Under the pieces are notes generated by a model. The model saw nothing but the letters and a program-made list of their open reading frames with translations. It did not search any database and had not been told where the DNA came from. Positions 51,624 through 59,159 of a DNA stretch of 64,000 bases are shown here, piece after piece (position 1 is the first letter of the stretch; every line of letters starts with the position of its first letter). Origin of the DNA: Prolixibacteraceae bacterium (lineage in GTDB: Bacteria; Bacteroidota; Bacteroidia; Bacteroidales; Prolixibacteraceae); contig JALNYZ010000006.1 of assembly GCA_023229575.1 (NCBI GenBank), positions 62,001-126,000 of the forward strand, read 5' to 3'. Both the position numbers and the translations under genes were made by a program.

Positions 51624-52967
51624 TCACAATTTCATCTCCCATCCTTTTTCATAACTTCTGGACCAGAATTTAGCAGCCTCCGTATCATGCAGGATGTGTC
51701 CGTTGGTCGGATTTATGTCAATGCTTCGTCCAATCCGTTGGGAGATATTGCCCAGTTGGACAAGAAGGGTACTCTTGAACCCGGAATCTACTCCCGAATT
51801 CAACGGAGATCCGTTGGTGATGGCATCAAACATGTTTTGAATGTGAAGCGCATCCACCTGTTCGGAGGGGTTGGAAAGATCGCGCGGATCAATTTTCTGT
51901 TGTTCCTTAAACTCTTTGACAACCTTGCCCTGAAGATCAAAAATAGTGTAACTGTTTCCGCTCGGTATCAGCACACTGCCGTTCTCTCCATAGAAAACAA
52001 CACCTACTGAACTACCTTCAATTGGTTTTCCGTTGCAACTCCTTCCCTCCCATGACATGGAAACACCTTTGTCAAAATCGAGGTTGATCACCTGTGTATC
52101 CGGGGTCTCCCAATCATCTTTGTAGCGGTATCGTCCGCCATTGGAACTGACCTTCACCGGAAAATCGACCTCCAATCCCCAGCGGAGCAAATCAATCATG
52201 TGCGTGCCATTGTTCAGCGCTTCACCAGTACCCCAATGCCAGAACCAATGCCAGTTGTAATGCAGGAAATTGTCATTGAACTCTTTTCTGGGGGCAGGCC
52301 CTTGCCATAAATCCCAGTTAAGCCACTGTGGAACCTCAACCTTTTTCCCTTTTCCGATCGGACCGCGGTTATTTGTGTACCATCCTTTGCCAAAATAGAC
52401 CCTGCCAATGGCGCCATTCTTCACTTCTTCTATTCCTTTTACCACATTGGGCCACGACCGTCGCTGGTTGCCCATCTGGATAACTTTGTTGTACTTTCGG
52501 GCAGCTTCGACCAAAATCTCACCCTCCCTTGGATTGTGGCAACAGGGTTTCTCGACATACACATGTTTCCCGGCCTGCAATGCCAGCAGTGAAGCTGGGG
52601 CATGCCAGTGATCAGGCGCTGCAATAACAAGTGCATCAATATCCTTACTTTCGAGTGATTTTCTGAAATCTTCAAATCCCTTTGGGACTATCTTTTGTCT
52701 ATCCTTCACTGCTTCGATACAAGTCGTGACTGCCCTTGAATCGACATCACAAATATGGGCCACTTCACAATTTTCCTGAATGGAAAAATTTTTTGCCAGG
52801 GCTTTCCCCCTTGAGTTTACACCCATCATCGAAACCACAATTTTGCTGTTAGCCCCCACAATCCTTGCATAACTTTTGGCAGAGAACCCGGGCAAAATCC
52901 CTCCTGCCCCCAAGGCTCCGGCTCCAACTACGGTTTTCCTGATAAAATTCCTTCTCGTATTTTCCAT
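51624..52967 (-). CDS. Tat-exported Gfo/Idh/MocA-family oxidoreductase
   Basis: A 447-residue protein with a Tat signal (TRRNFIRKTVVGAGALGAGG) followed by an NAD(P)-binding Rossmann domain and the catalytic Lys in YVEKPCCHNPREG. C-terminal GFO_IDH_MocA domain includes HNYHWFWHWGTGEALNNGTHMIDLLRW (quoted by its end THMIDLLRW). Periplasmic members in Bacteroidota act on sugars with the cofactor bound before export. It lies upstream of, and on the same strand as, the URO-D-family gene (57-bp gap). Confidence 0.93.
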   Translation of the reverse strand: MENTRRNFIRKTVVGAGALGAGGILPGFSAKSYARIVGANSKIVVSMMGVNSRGKALAKNFSIQENCEVAHICDVDSRAVTTCIEAVKDRQKIVPKGFEDFRKSLESKDIDALVIAAPDHWHAPASLLALQAGKHVYVEKPCCHNPREGEILVEAARKYNKVIQMGNQRRSWPNVVKGIEEVKNGAIGRVYFGKGWYTNNRGPIGKGKKVEVPQWLNWDLWQGPAPRKEFNDNFLHYNWHWFWHWGTGEALNNGTHMIDLLRWGLEVDFPVKVSSNGGRYRYKDDWETPDTQVINLDFDKGVSMSWEGRSCNGKPIEGSSVGVVFYGENGSVLIPSGNSYTIFDLQGKVVKEFKEQQKIDPRDLSNPSEQVDALHIQNMFDAITNGSPLNSGVDSGFKSTLLVQLGNISQRIGRSIDINPTNGHILHDTEAAKFWSRSYEKGWEMKL

Positions 52968-53105
52968 AAATAGATTTTAGTTAGAATGATTTAAAATGAA
53001 TCGATTTTGCATCAGCTTCCCATGAAAATTATTTTATAAACCAAATATCGCCAAAGTTTATCTAATCCCTAATTAGGGATAACCCACCAGCCAATGATCT
53101 CAATA

Positions 53106-54011
53106 TTATGAATCGCAATGTTCGTTATCGCAAAGATCATTTGCTGTTTCGATTTCCAGGGTAGCATGGGCAATATTCAGCTCCGACAACTTTATCCTGA
53201 TGGTATGCCGAATCCTGCCAACCTCATCAGCCGATAAATTTTCAGCGACAACCAGGTGACCGGTCAAGGCATTCTCCTTCGTACTGATGGCCCACACATG
53301 GATATGATGCAAGTTTTCGACACCCTTCATCGATCCGATCATGGTTTTGATTTCATCCAGGTCAATATCTTCCGGAACCCCGTCCATGGAGAGGTGCAGG
53401 CTACTCTTAAGCAAGTTCCAGGTACTCCACAAAATCACGAGACAAATAAGGGTACTTAACAATGAATCAACCCAATAATAATGTGTGAAATAAATGATGA
53501 CGCCTCCGGCAACCAGTCCCAGGGAGATGACGGCATCCGAGAGCAAATGGAGGAAGGCGCTTCTGATGTTAATGTCTTGATCCTTCTCACTGAAGAATAG
53601 AAAAGCCGAAATTCCATTGATGAAAATTCCAATCAGGGCGATCCAGGCCACAGTGATCCCATCCAGTGGTTCAGGATCCTTAAACCGCAGAAGGGCTTCA
53701 TAACCAATCGCCCCGATGGACAGAAGCAGAATAACGGTGTTCAGTAAAGCGATTAAGATGGAAGATTTTTTGTACCCATAAGTAAGCCTCTCAGTGGCTT
53801 TTGATTTTGTTAGCTTGAAAGCCATCAGGGAGAAGGCCAGTCCGCTCACATCCAGAAAATTGTGGCCGGCATCAGAAAGCAAGGATAAAGAGTTGACTTT
53901 AAGACCTACAATGATTTGCAAAAGGACATACGCCAAATTCAAAACAATCCCAACTACAAAGGCGAGATTTGCATTTTTAGTAACTGACGATTTAGCGTGG
54001 TTGTTTCCCAT
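53106..54011 (-). CDS. Cation diffusion facilitator (CzcD-type) metal exporter
   Basis: A 301-residue inner-membrane transporter with six helices. The metal site is HN and D in LLSDAGHNFLDVSG (helix 2) and HLLSDAVISLG (helix 5). A cytoplasmic C-terminal domain (about 210-301) has HHIHVWAIS. The C-terminus ends CDNEHCDS, a possible metal ligand tail. It exports Zn(II) or related ions by proton antiport. Metal specificity is not certain. Confidence 0.92.
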   Translation of the reverse strand: MGNNHAKSSVTKNANLAFVVGIVLNLAYVLLQIIVGLKVNSLSLLSDAGHNFLDVSGLAFSLMAFKLTKSKATERLTYGYKKSSILIALLNTVILLLSIGAIGYEALLRFKDPEPLDGITVAWIALIGIFINGISAFLFFSEKDQDINIRSAFLHLLSDAVISLGLVAGGVIIYFTHYYWVDSLLSTLICLVILWSTWNLLKSSLHLSMDGVPEDIDLDEIKTMIGSMKGVENLHHIHVWAISTKENALTGHLVVAENLSADEVGRIRHTIRIKLSELNIAHATLEIETANDLCDNEHCDS

Positions 54012-54055
54012 TTTGCAGGCATTGACACACTTGCCCTACAGATGGCAAGATTTCC

Positions 54056-54063
54056 CAAAGATA
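54056..54063 (-). promoter_or_regulatory. Promoter of the CDF gene (TATCTTTG on minus strand)
   Basis: An exact TAnnTTTG match 44 bases upstream of the ATG at 54011. Confidence 0.6.
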
Positions 54064-54200
54064 TTTAAAGAGATCCATAAATGGAATATAAATTGCGGGC
54101 GAAGCGGTGGCAGTTGCCAATACGACAAAACTTACCCTTCGTTGTCCCTTGTATAATCTTTATGTGTGCGGGTCCCAGAGGCCAGCCGTGTTGTGGCCTT

Positions 54201-54749
54201 CTATTCCTTCGATGGTTTATATCCTATTTTTGGGCGGTCCTTTTGTTCTAATTCTTGTTGTTTGGTTTGTTCAAATTGTTTGAGGTATTCAAATATGAGC
54301 ATGATTTTATCGTCTTGTTCAATATCCTTCTTTTCAAGCTGTTCAAGCTTGTGTACTATTTCTTTATGGGTTTCTACAAGTTCTCTCATTTTTGTAAATA
54401 CCCGAATAATTGCAATATTTACCATTATAGCCCGTTCACTGTTCAAAACGCTCGACAACATGGCAACCCCCTGTTCTGTAAAGACCGAAGGCGGTTTTCT
54501 CAGTCCCATCTTCTCGGTATTGGATATCACAATTTGTGATTTCCAATCCTGCACTTCTTCCGATGTCATTTGGAACATAAAATCTTCCGGAAACCGCTTT
54601 TCGTTGCGCCTTACCGCTTGGTTTAACACCCTTGTCTCAACTCCATAAAGCTCTGCCAGAAAACGGTCAACCATTACTTTCTTGCCCCGCATAACGTATA
54701 TTTTATTGATTATAGCTTCATCGGGCAAAATTTGCATTTCTGTTGTCAT
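54201..54749 (-). CDS. ORF6N domain DNA-binding protein
   Basis: A 182-residue protein with an N-terminal ORF6N domain (about 8-95): IINKIYVMRGKKVMVDRFLAELYGVETRVLNQAVRRN and FTEQGVAMLSSVLNS (quoted by short ends RGKKVMVD and FTEQGVAML). The C-terminal third is a coiled coil. ORF6N proteins resemble phage antirepressors and are often orphan remnants of prophages or mobile islands; no phage genes are adjacent here. Regulation target unknown. Confidence 0.9.
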   Translation of the reverse strand: MTTEMQILPDEAIINKIYVMRGKKVMVDRFLAELYGVETRVLNQAVRRNEKRFPEDFMFQMTSEEVQDWKSQIVISNTEKMGLRKPPSVFTEQGVAMLSSVLNSERAIMVNIAIIRVFTKMRELVETHKEIVHKLEQLEKKDIEQDDKIMLIFEYLKQFEQTKQQELEQKDRPKIGYKPSKE

Positions 54750-55090
54750 TGTTTTGATGTAAGGTCCTTAATAAATTTACCCAATTCCATGATCAAAAAC
54801 GAATTTTCCACGACAAATCTTCAGGTAAAACCGGCCGGCCTGTAACCGTTTTGGTGATGGTTTGGGTTACCTGGCTAATGTAGGCTTCATTCAACTTACT
54901 GATAGAAAACAACTAAACCAGATAAAAATCATTAAAAATGCTGGACCGGAATGATTAGGTTATTAAAACATTTACAACCGCTTTTATTCCTAAAAGAGAA
55001 CTAAAACAGATTGTGTTTTGTAAAGAAAAGCCTAGCATCGTCAGAAATTTTGGATCAATATTGCCATAAAATCTGCCATAAACGCAAAAA
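54750..55090 (-). other. Spacer with a possible gene remnant on the minus strand
   Basis: Between the ORF6N gene and tRNA-Cys. On the minus strand, bases 54909 down to 54793 read SISKLNEAYISQVTQTITKT then VTGRPVLPEDLSWKIRF and stop, which looks like a protein C-terminus without a start. The family is not recognised. The remainder shows no gene. Confidence 0.35.
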
Positions 55091-55115
55091 AGACCCCTTG
55101 ATAATCAAGGAGTCT
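55091..55115 (-). terminator. Intrinsic terminator of tRNA-Cys
   Basis: On the minus strand a stem AGACTCCTTGAT / ATCAAGGGGTCT is followed by TTTTTT. It lies 11 bases past the tRNA 3' end. Confidence 0.85.
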
Positions 55116-55126
55116 CTCGCAGGTTG

Positions 55127-55197
55127 AGGTCGATGGCGGATTCGAACCGCCGTACACGGTTTTGCAGACCGCTGCCTAACCACTCGGCCAACCGACC
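55127..55197 (-). tRNA. tRNA-Cys (anticodon GCA)
   Basis: A 71-nt cloverleaf on the minus strand: acceptor GGTCGGT/ATCGACC, anticodon loop CTGCAAA (GCA), T-arm TTCGAAT, and discriminator U73 as is standard for tRNA-Cys. No encoded CCA. Confidence 0.93.
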
Positions 55198-55209
55198 GTT
55201 TTCAGGGTG

Positions 55210-55217
55210 CAAATATA
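55210..55217 (-). promoter_or_regulatory. Promoter of tRNA-Cys (TATATTTG on minus strand)
   Basis: An exact TAnnTTTG match 12 bases upstream of the mature tRNA 5' end. It lies 44 bases downstream of folB, so the tRNA has its own promoter. Confidence 0.7.
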
Positions 55218-55261
55218 GGGAAATTTCTTTGGCGGGAAAACCTGGAGCTGAAATTTCCGGC

Positions 55262-55612
55262 TTATCGCTCCATTGTAACGCTAACTGCTTTGATATGACC
55301 TCCCATGGGAGGCCTTGCTTTGGAGATCTTCACCCGAACAACGCCGATTCCATTGTATTCGTTGTGTATCCTGGTAAGGATCCGGCCGGCAACATGTTCG
55401 AGCAAATGCGAGCGCTGGTGCATCTCCTCTTTAACCAGACGGTAGATTCCTTCGTAGTTTAACGCATCCGCAAGGAGATCACTTTGGGCTGCAGTTTCAC
55501 AATCGGTTTCAATCGAGAGATTCACCTCGAACCGGTTACCGACGATTCTTTCACTCTTGAAATAGCCGTGGTATGCATAAAACTCCATTCCCTCCAGTTC
55601 AATGATTCCCAT
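55262..55612 (-). CDS. folB: Dihydroneopterin aldolase
   Basis: A 116-residue enzyme of folate synthesis, converting 7,8-dihydroneopterin to 6-hydroxymethyl-dihydropterin and glycolaldehyde. Family motifs are EFYAYHGYFKSE, NYEGIYRLVKEE and LLEHVAGRI, and the C-terminal SKARPPMGG. Length is normal. It stands alone between tRNA-Cys and the glnS promoter region. Confidence 0.94.
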   Translation of the reverse strand: MGIIELEGMEFYAYHGYFKSERIVGNRFEVNLSIETDCETAAQSDLLADALNYEGIYRLVKEEMHQRSHLLEHVAGRILTRIHNEYNGIGVVRVKISKARPPMGGHIKAVSVTMER

Positions 55613-55691
55613 AATCAGACTTTTTATGAACAGCCAAATTTAACTCATTTTTTAATCCAATTTTTTTCTTCCGTGTCTAAACAACTCTTGT

Positions 55692-55699
55692 TACCTTTG
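55692..55699 (+). promoter_or_regulatory. Probable promoter of glnS (TACCTTTG)
   Basis: An exact TAnnTTTG match directly before the hairpin element at 55704. The predicted start point places the whole hairpin in the glnS leader. Confidence 0.6.
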
Positions 55700-55703
55700 C
55701 GGA

Positions 55704-55828
55704 GAGTGACTAAAGTGCACTAAAGTGACTAGAGTGCCTAAAGTTAGGGACTCCGGGCAATAAAGCAAATCAAGCATGCGGCGAAGTACTATAGTCACTT
55801 TAGTGCACTTTAGTCACTCTAGTCACTT
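55704..55828. repeat. Hairpin element 1, upstream of glnS
   Basis: A 28-base arm at 55704-55731 (starting GAGTGACTAAAGTGCACTAA) is exactly complementary to 55792-55819. The arms consist of 9-10 base sub-repeats of AGTGACTAA type. The loop contains CCTAAAGTTAGGGACTCC and GCGAAGTACT, shared with element 2 after glnS. Confidence 0.92.
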
Positions 55829-55863
55829 CTTGTACAAAGAAAAAATTATTAAGCATAGCGATC

Positions 55864-57528
55864 ATGGATCCAATCGTTCCAAAAAATTTTATTCAACAGC
55901 AGATCGTGGATGATCTGGCGGCAGGTAAAAATGGCAAAAGGGTCCATACCCGCTTCCCGCCTGAACCCAATGGCTATCTTCACATTGGTCATGCGAAATC
56001 TATCTGTCTGAATTTTGGTACGGCCAAGCTTTTTGGCGGCATCACCAACCTTCGTTTCGACGACACCAACCCAGCCAAAGAGGAGACCGAGTATGTCGAT
56101 TCGATCATGGAGGATGTAAAGTGGCTGGGATTCGACTGGGAAGACCGCCTTTTTTATGCTTCCGATTATTTCGACAAACTGTATGATTTTGCCGTTGAAC
56201 TGATCATAAGAGGGAAAGCTTACGTCGATTTTCAGAGCCAGGAGGTGATCAGTGAACAACGCGGAACGCCTACCCGCCCCGGAATTGAGAGCCCCGCCCG
56301 AAACAGTGCGCCGGATCTGAACCTTCAGATATTTGAGGATATGAAGGCCGGAAAATACAACGAAGGAGACTGTGTGGTCAGGGCAAAAATCGACATGTCC
56401 TCACCCAATATGCACATGCGAGATCCATTGATGTACCGCATATTGAAACAGCCCCACCACCGTACCGGTGACAAATGGTGCATCTATCCGATGTACGATT
56501 ATGCACATGGCCAGTCGGATTACTGGGAGGGAATCACCCACTCCATCTGCACCCTCGAATTTGAGGTTCACCGTCCGCTATATGACTGGTTTGTTGAAGA
56601 GTTGAAAGATTCTGATTACCGGCCAAGGCAAATCGAATTTTCACGTCTGAACATCACCTCGACCGTGATGAGCAAACGTAAATTGCTTCAATTGGTCAAA
56701 GAGGGATATGTCAAAGATTGGGACGACCCGAGGATGCCTACCATCTGCGGACTACGCCGGAGAGGATATACACCGGAATCCATCCGTAATTTTGCCGATT
56801 TGGTTGGAATTACGAAGGTAGATGGTGTAACGGATGTGGCATTGCTGGAGTTTTGTATTCGGGAAGATCTGAACAGACGGGCGCAGCGTGTGATGTGCGT
56901 TACTGATCCGCTAAAAATTGTCCTGACCAATTATCCCGAGGGTGAAGTTGAAGAGGTCGATGCCGTCAATAATCCCGAAGATGAAAGCATGGGAAAACGA
57001 AAAGTACCCTTCTCCAGGGAGATTTACATCGAGCGGGAAGATTTTATGGAAGAACCCTCCTCAAAATTCTACCGTCTTGCCCCGGGCAAAGAAGTTCGTT
57101 TACGCTATGCCTATTATATCAAATGCAATGAGGTAATCAAAGACCCTTCCGGGAATGTTGTTGAATTGCGTTGCACCTACGATCCCGAGACCAAAGGCGG
57201 CAATGCCCCCGACGGGCGCAAAGTAAAGGCAACCCTCCATTGGGTTGCAGCCTCACGGGCAAAAACTTGTGAAGTAAGGCTCTATGACCGCTTGTTTACA
57301 GATCCTGATCCAGACGGACACAAAGACAAAGATTTTCTGGAGTTCCTAAATCCGGAATCTTTGAAAACACTCAATAATTGCTTTGTTGAGCCATTCGTTG
57401 AAAATGCAACTCCGTTAACCAACTTTCAATTCGAAAGATTGGGTTATTTCAATGTGGATCACGACTCCACTGCGGATAAAATGGTGTTCAACAGGACGGT
57501 TTCGTTGAAGGACAATTCCAAGAAATAA
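55864..57528 (+). CDS. glnS: Glutaminyl-tRNA synthetase
   Basis: A 554-residue class I synthetase. The HIGH motif is at 40-43 (PPEPNGYLHIGHAKS), the KMSKS-equivalent is VMSKRK (Met269-Lys273), and the anticodon-binding beta-barrels span about 340-550. It charges tRNA-Gln directly. Length is standard. Flanked on both sides by related hairpin elements; the first lies in its probable leader. Confidence 0.96.
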   Translation: MDPIVPKNFIQQQIVDDLAAGKNGKRVHTRFPPEPNGYLHIGHAKSICLNFGTAKLFGGITNLRFDDTNPAKEETEYVDSIMEDVKWLGFDWEDRLFYASDYFDKLYDFAVELIIRGKAYVDFQSQEVISEQRGTPTRPGIESPARNSAPDLNLQIFEDMKAGKYNEGDCVVRAKIDMSSPNMHMRDPLMYRILKQPHHRTGDKWCIYPMYDYAHGQSDYWEGITHSICTLEFEVHRPLYDWFVEELKDSDYRPRQIEFSRLNITSTVMSKRKLLQLVKEGYVKDWDDPRMPTICGLRRRGYTPESIRNFADLVGITKVDGVTDVALLEFCIREDLNRRAQRVMCVTDPLKIVLTNYPEGEVEEVDAVNNPEDESMGKRKVPFSREIYIEREDFMEEPSSKFYRLAPGKEVRLRYAYYIKCNEVIKDPSGNVVELRCTYDPETKGGNAPDGRKVKATLHWVAASRAKTCEVRLYDRLFTDPDPDGHKDKDFLEFLNPESLKTLNNCFVEPFVENATPLTNFQFERLGYFNVDHDSTADKMVFNRTVSLKDNSKK

Positions 57529-57651
57529 GAGTGCCTAGAGCATTTAAAGTGCCTAGAGTGCCTAAAGTTGGGGACTCCCAGTATTTGAACAAATCATGAC
57601 AGAAGCGAAGTACTCTAGGCATTTTAGGCACTTTAAATACTTTAGGCACTC
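57529..57651. repeat. Hairpin element 2, downstream of glnS
   Basis: Starts GAGTGCCTAGAGCATTTAAA immediately after the glnS stop and ends TTTAGGCACTC. The 35-base arms match at 31 positions; three of the four differences still allow G-U pairs in RNA. The loop shares GTGCCTAAAGTTGGGGACTCC (with A/G variation) and GCGAAGTACT with element 1. The right arm supplies the last codons and stop of the MATE gene. Confidence 0.88.
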
Positions 57652-58985
57652 TTCAATTTTCGAAGTCTGCGCCGGGTATAAAAAAAAGTAAAAATAGCCG
57701 CACTCCAATTGGCAAAGAAGATTCCCCACCAGATTCCTTTCGTTCCCCAGCCCAGATGAATGGAAAGCAACAGGAAAAGGGGCAGTGGAACTAAAAATTG
57801 CCGGTAAGTCCCTACAAATATGGCATACATCGGTTTTTTAATCCCCTGTAACGTTGACACTGAAATGTTCAGGAAAATGTATGCACAGAAGAAAAGAACC
57901 GCAACATGGAGATATTCTACACCGATCGAAATGACATTCGGGTCAGAGGTAAAAATTTTCATCAGTGGTTCGGAAAAGAAGGCAACACCTGTGATCCCGA
58001 CCAAAATGACCAATAAGCCATAGATGATGTTCAATTTCCATGAATCCATCACCCTTCCGGAGAGCCCAGCACCAAAATTCTGCGCGGCAATCGTTAGGGC
58101 TGCAATGTTTAATCCAATGGTTGGCAACAGCGCCAACTGTTCAATCCTGGTGGCGATTCCATAAGCGGCAACTGCTTCCTTCCCAAATTTACCTGCAAAA
58201 TAGGTGATCACAAATATTCCAATCGCGACAGTCATCATATTTAGACTGGCCGGAAAGCCCTGTTTGAAAAGATCCAACATCGGTCTCTTTTGGGGAATAA
58301 ATTCCTTCAAACTAATCCCTTCCATGATTTTTCTCTTTTTGATCCTGTAAATCAGGTATCCCGAGCCCATTATCTGAATGATAACAGTAGAGAACCCAAT
58401 CCCTCCAACACCCATGGCAGGAATTCCAAACCCTCCGTACATAAACCATGGATCCATCACAACATTTAGAAAAAATCCTGCAACCAGAAAATTCCGGTAG
58501 GTTTTGGTGTCTCCCCTGGAAGTAAGTGTTGCATTCAGTATGCTGTTTAGCAAGAAAAAGAGCGTCCCTGATAAGATGATGTTCATGTAGGCAACGGCAA
58601 CACCAAGGTATTCATCTTTGGCCCCTAGTAACTTTAGCAGGTGAGGCGCAAATATCATCCCAATAACAGTGAGCAATAGCGAATTAAAAACGGACAAGGA
58701 AATTGCCTGCGCTGCAAATATTCCAGCCTTCTTTTTCTCTCCTGCACCCAAAGAAGAGGATATCAGGGCAGTTGCGCCGGTACCCATTCCCATTCCTACC
58801 GAAAGAACAATAAAAAATACAGGAAAGGAGAGTGACAAAGCTGCCAGTGCTGTAGTGGAGACCAATCCTCCGTAATAAGTATCAATTACATTAAATAAAG
58901 TATTAAATATCAATCCAATACTAGAAGGAAGGGCAATTGACCGTATCAACTTTGGCAAAGGGGTAGATGTAAAATCTGTATTCAT
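57642..58985 (-). CDS. MATE-family efflux transporter
   Basis: A 447-residue inner-membrane transporter with 12 helices in two MatE halves, starting STPLPKLIRSIALPSSIGLI. It exports drugs or metabolites in exchange for Na+ or H+; the substrate is unknown. The C-terminal KSA and TAA are encoded within hairpin element 2, so the element probably replaced the original end of the gene. Confidence 0.92.
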   Translation of the reverse strand: MNTDFTSTPLPKLIRSIALPSSIGLIFNTLFNVIDTYYGGLVSTTALAALSLSFPVFFIVLSVGMGMGTGATALISSSLGAGEKKKAGIFAAQAISLSVFNSLLLTVIGMIFAPHLLKLLGAKDEYLGVAVAYMNIILSGTLFFLLNSILNATLTSRGDTKTYRNFLVAGFFLNVVMDPWFMYGGFGIPAMGVGGIGFSTVIIQIMGSGYLIYRIKKRKIMEGISLKEFIPQKRPMLDLFKQGFPASLNMMTVAIGIFVITYFAGKFGKEAVAAYGIATRIEQLALLPTIGLNIAALTIAAQNFGAGLSGRVMDSWKLNIIYGLLVILVGITGVAFFSEPLMKIFTSDPNVISIGVEYLHVAVLFFCAYIFLNISVSTLQGIKKPMYAIFVGTYRQFLVPLPLFLLLSIHLGWGTKGIWWGIFFANWSAAIFTFFYTRRRLRKLKSA

Positions 58986-59104
58986 CGGAAGATTCTTATC
59001 AATCTATAAATATTTTATTTACTGAATCATACGCAAAAATTGGATAAAGGGTTCTATTGATGAATATTTACTGCGGAATTCATCAATATTAGACAGCAGA
59101 TTTG

Positions 59105-59112
59105 TAATTTTG
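59105..59112 (+). promoter_or_regulatory. Promoter of malQ (TAATTTTG)
   Basis: An exact TAnnTTTG match 47 bases upstream of the malQ ATG. Confidence 0.55.
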
Positions 59113-59159
59113 AGGTTGTAGCACAAAAACCAACCAAACAATAGGGAAGGAGGAGAAAA

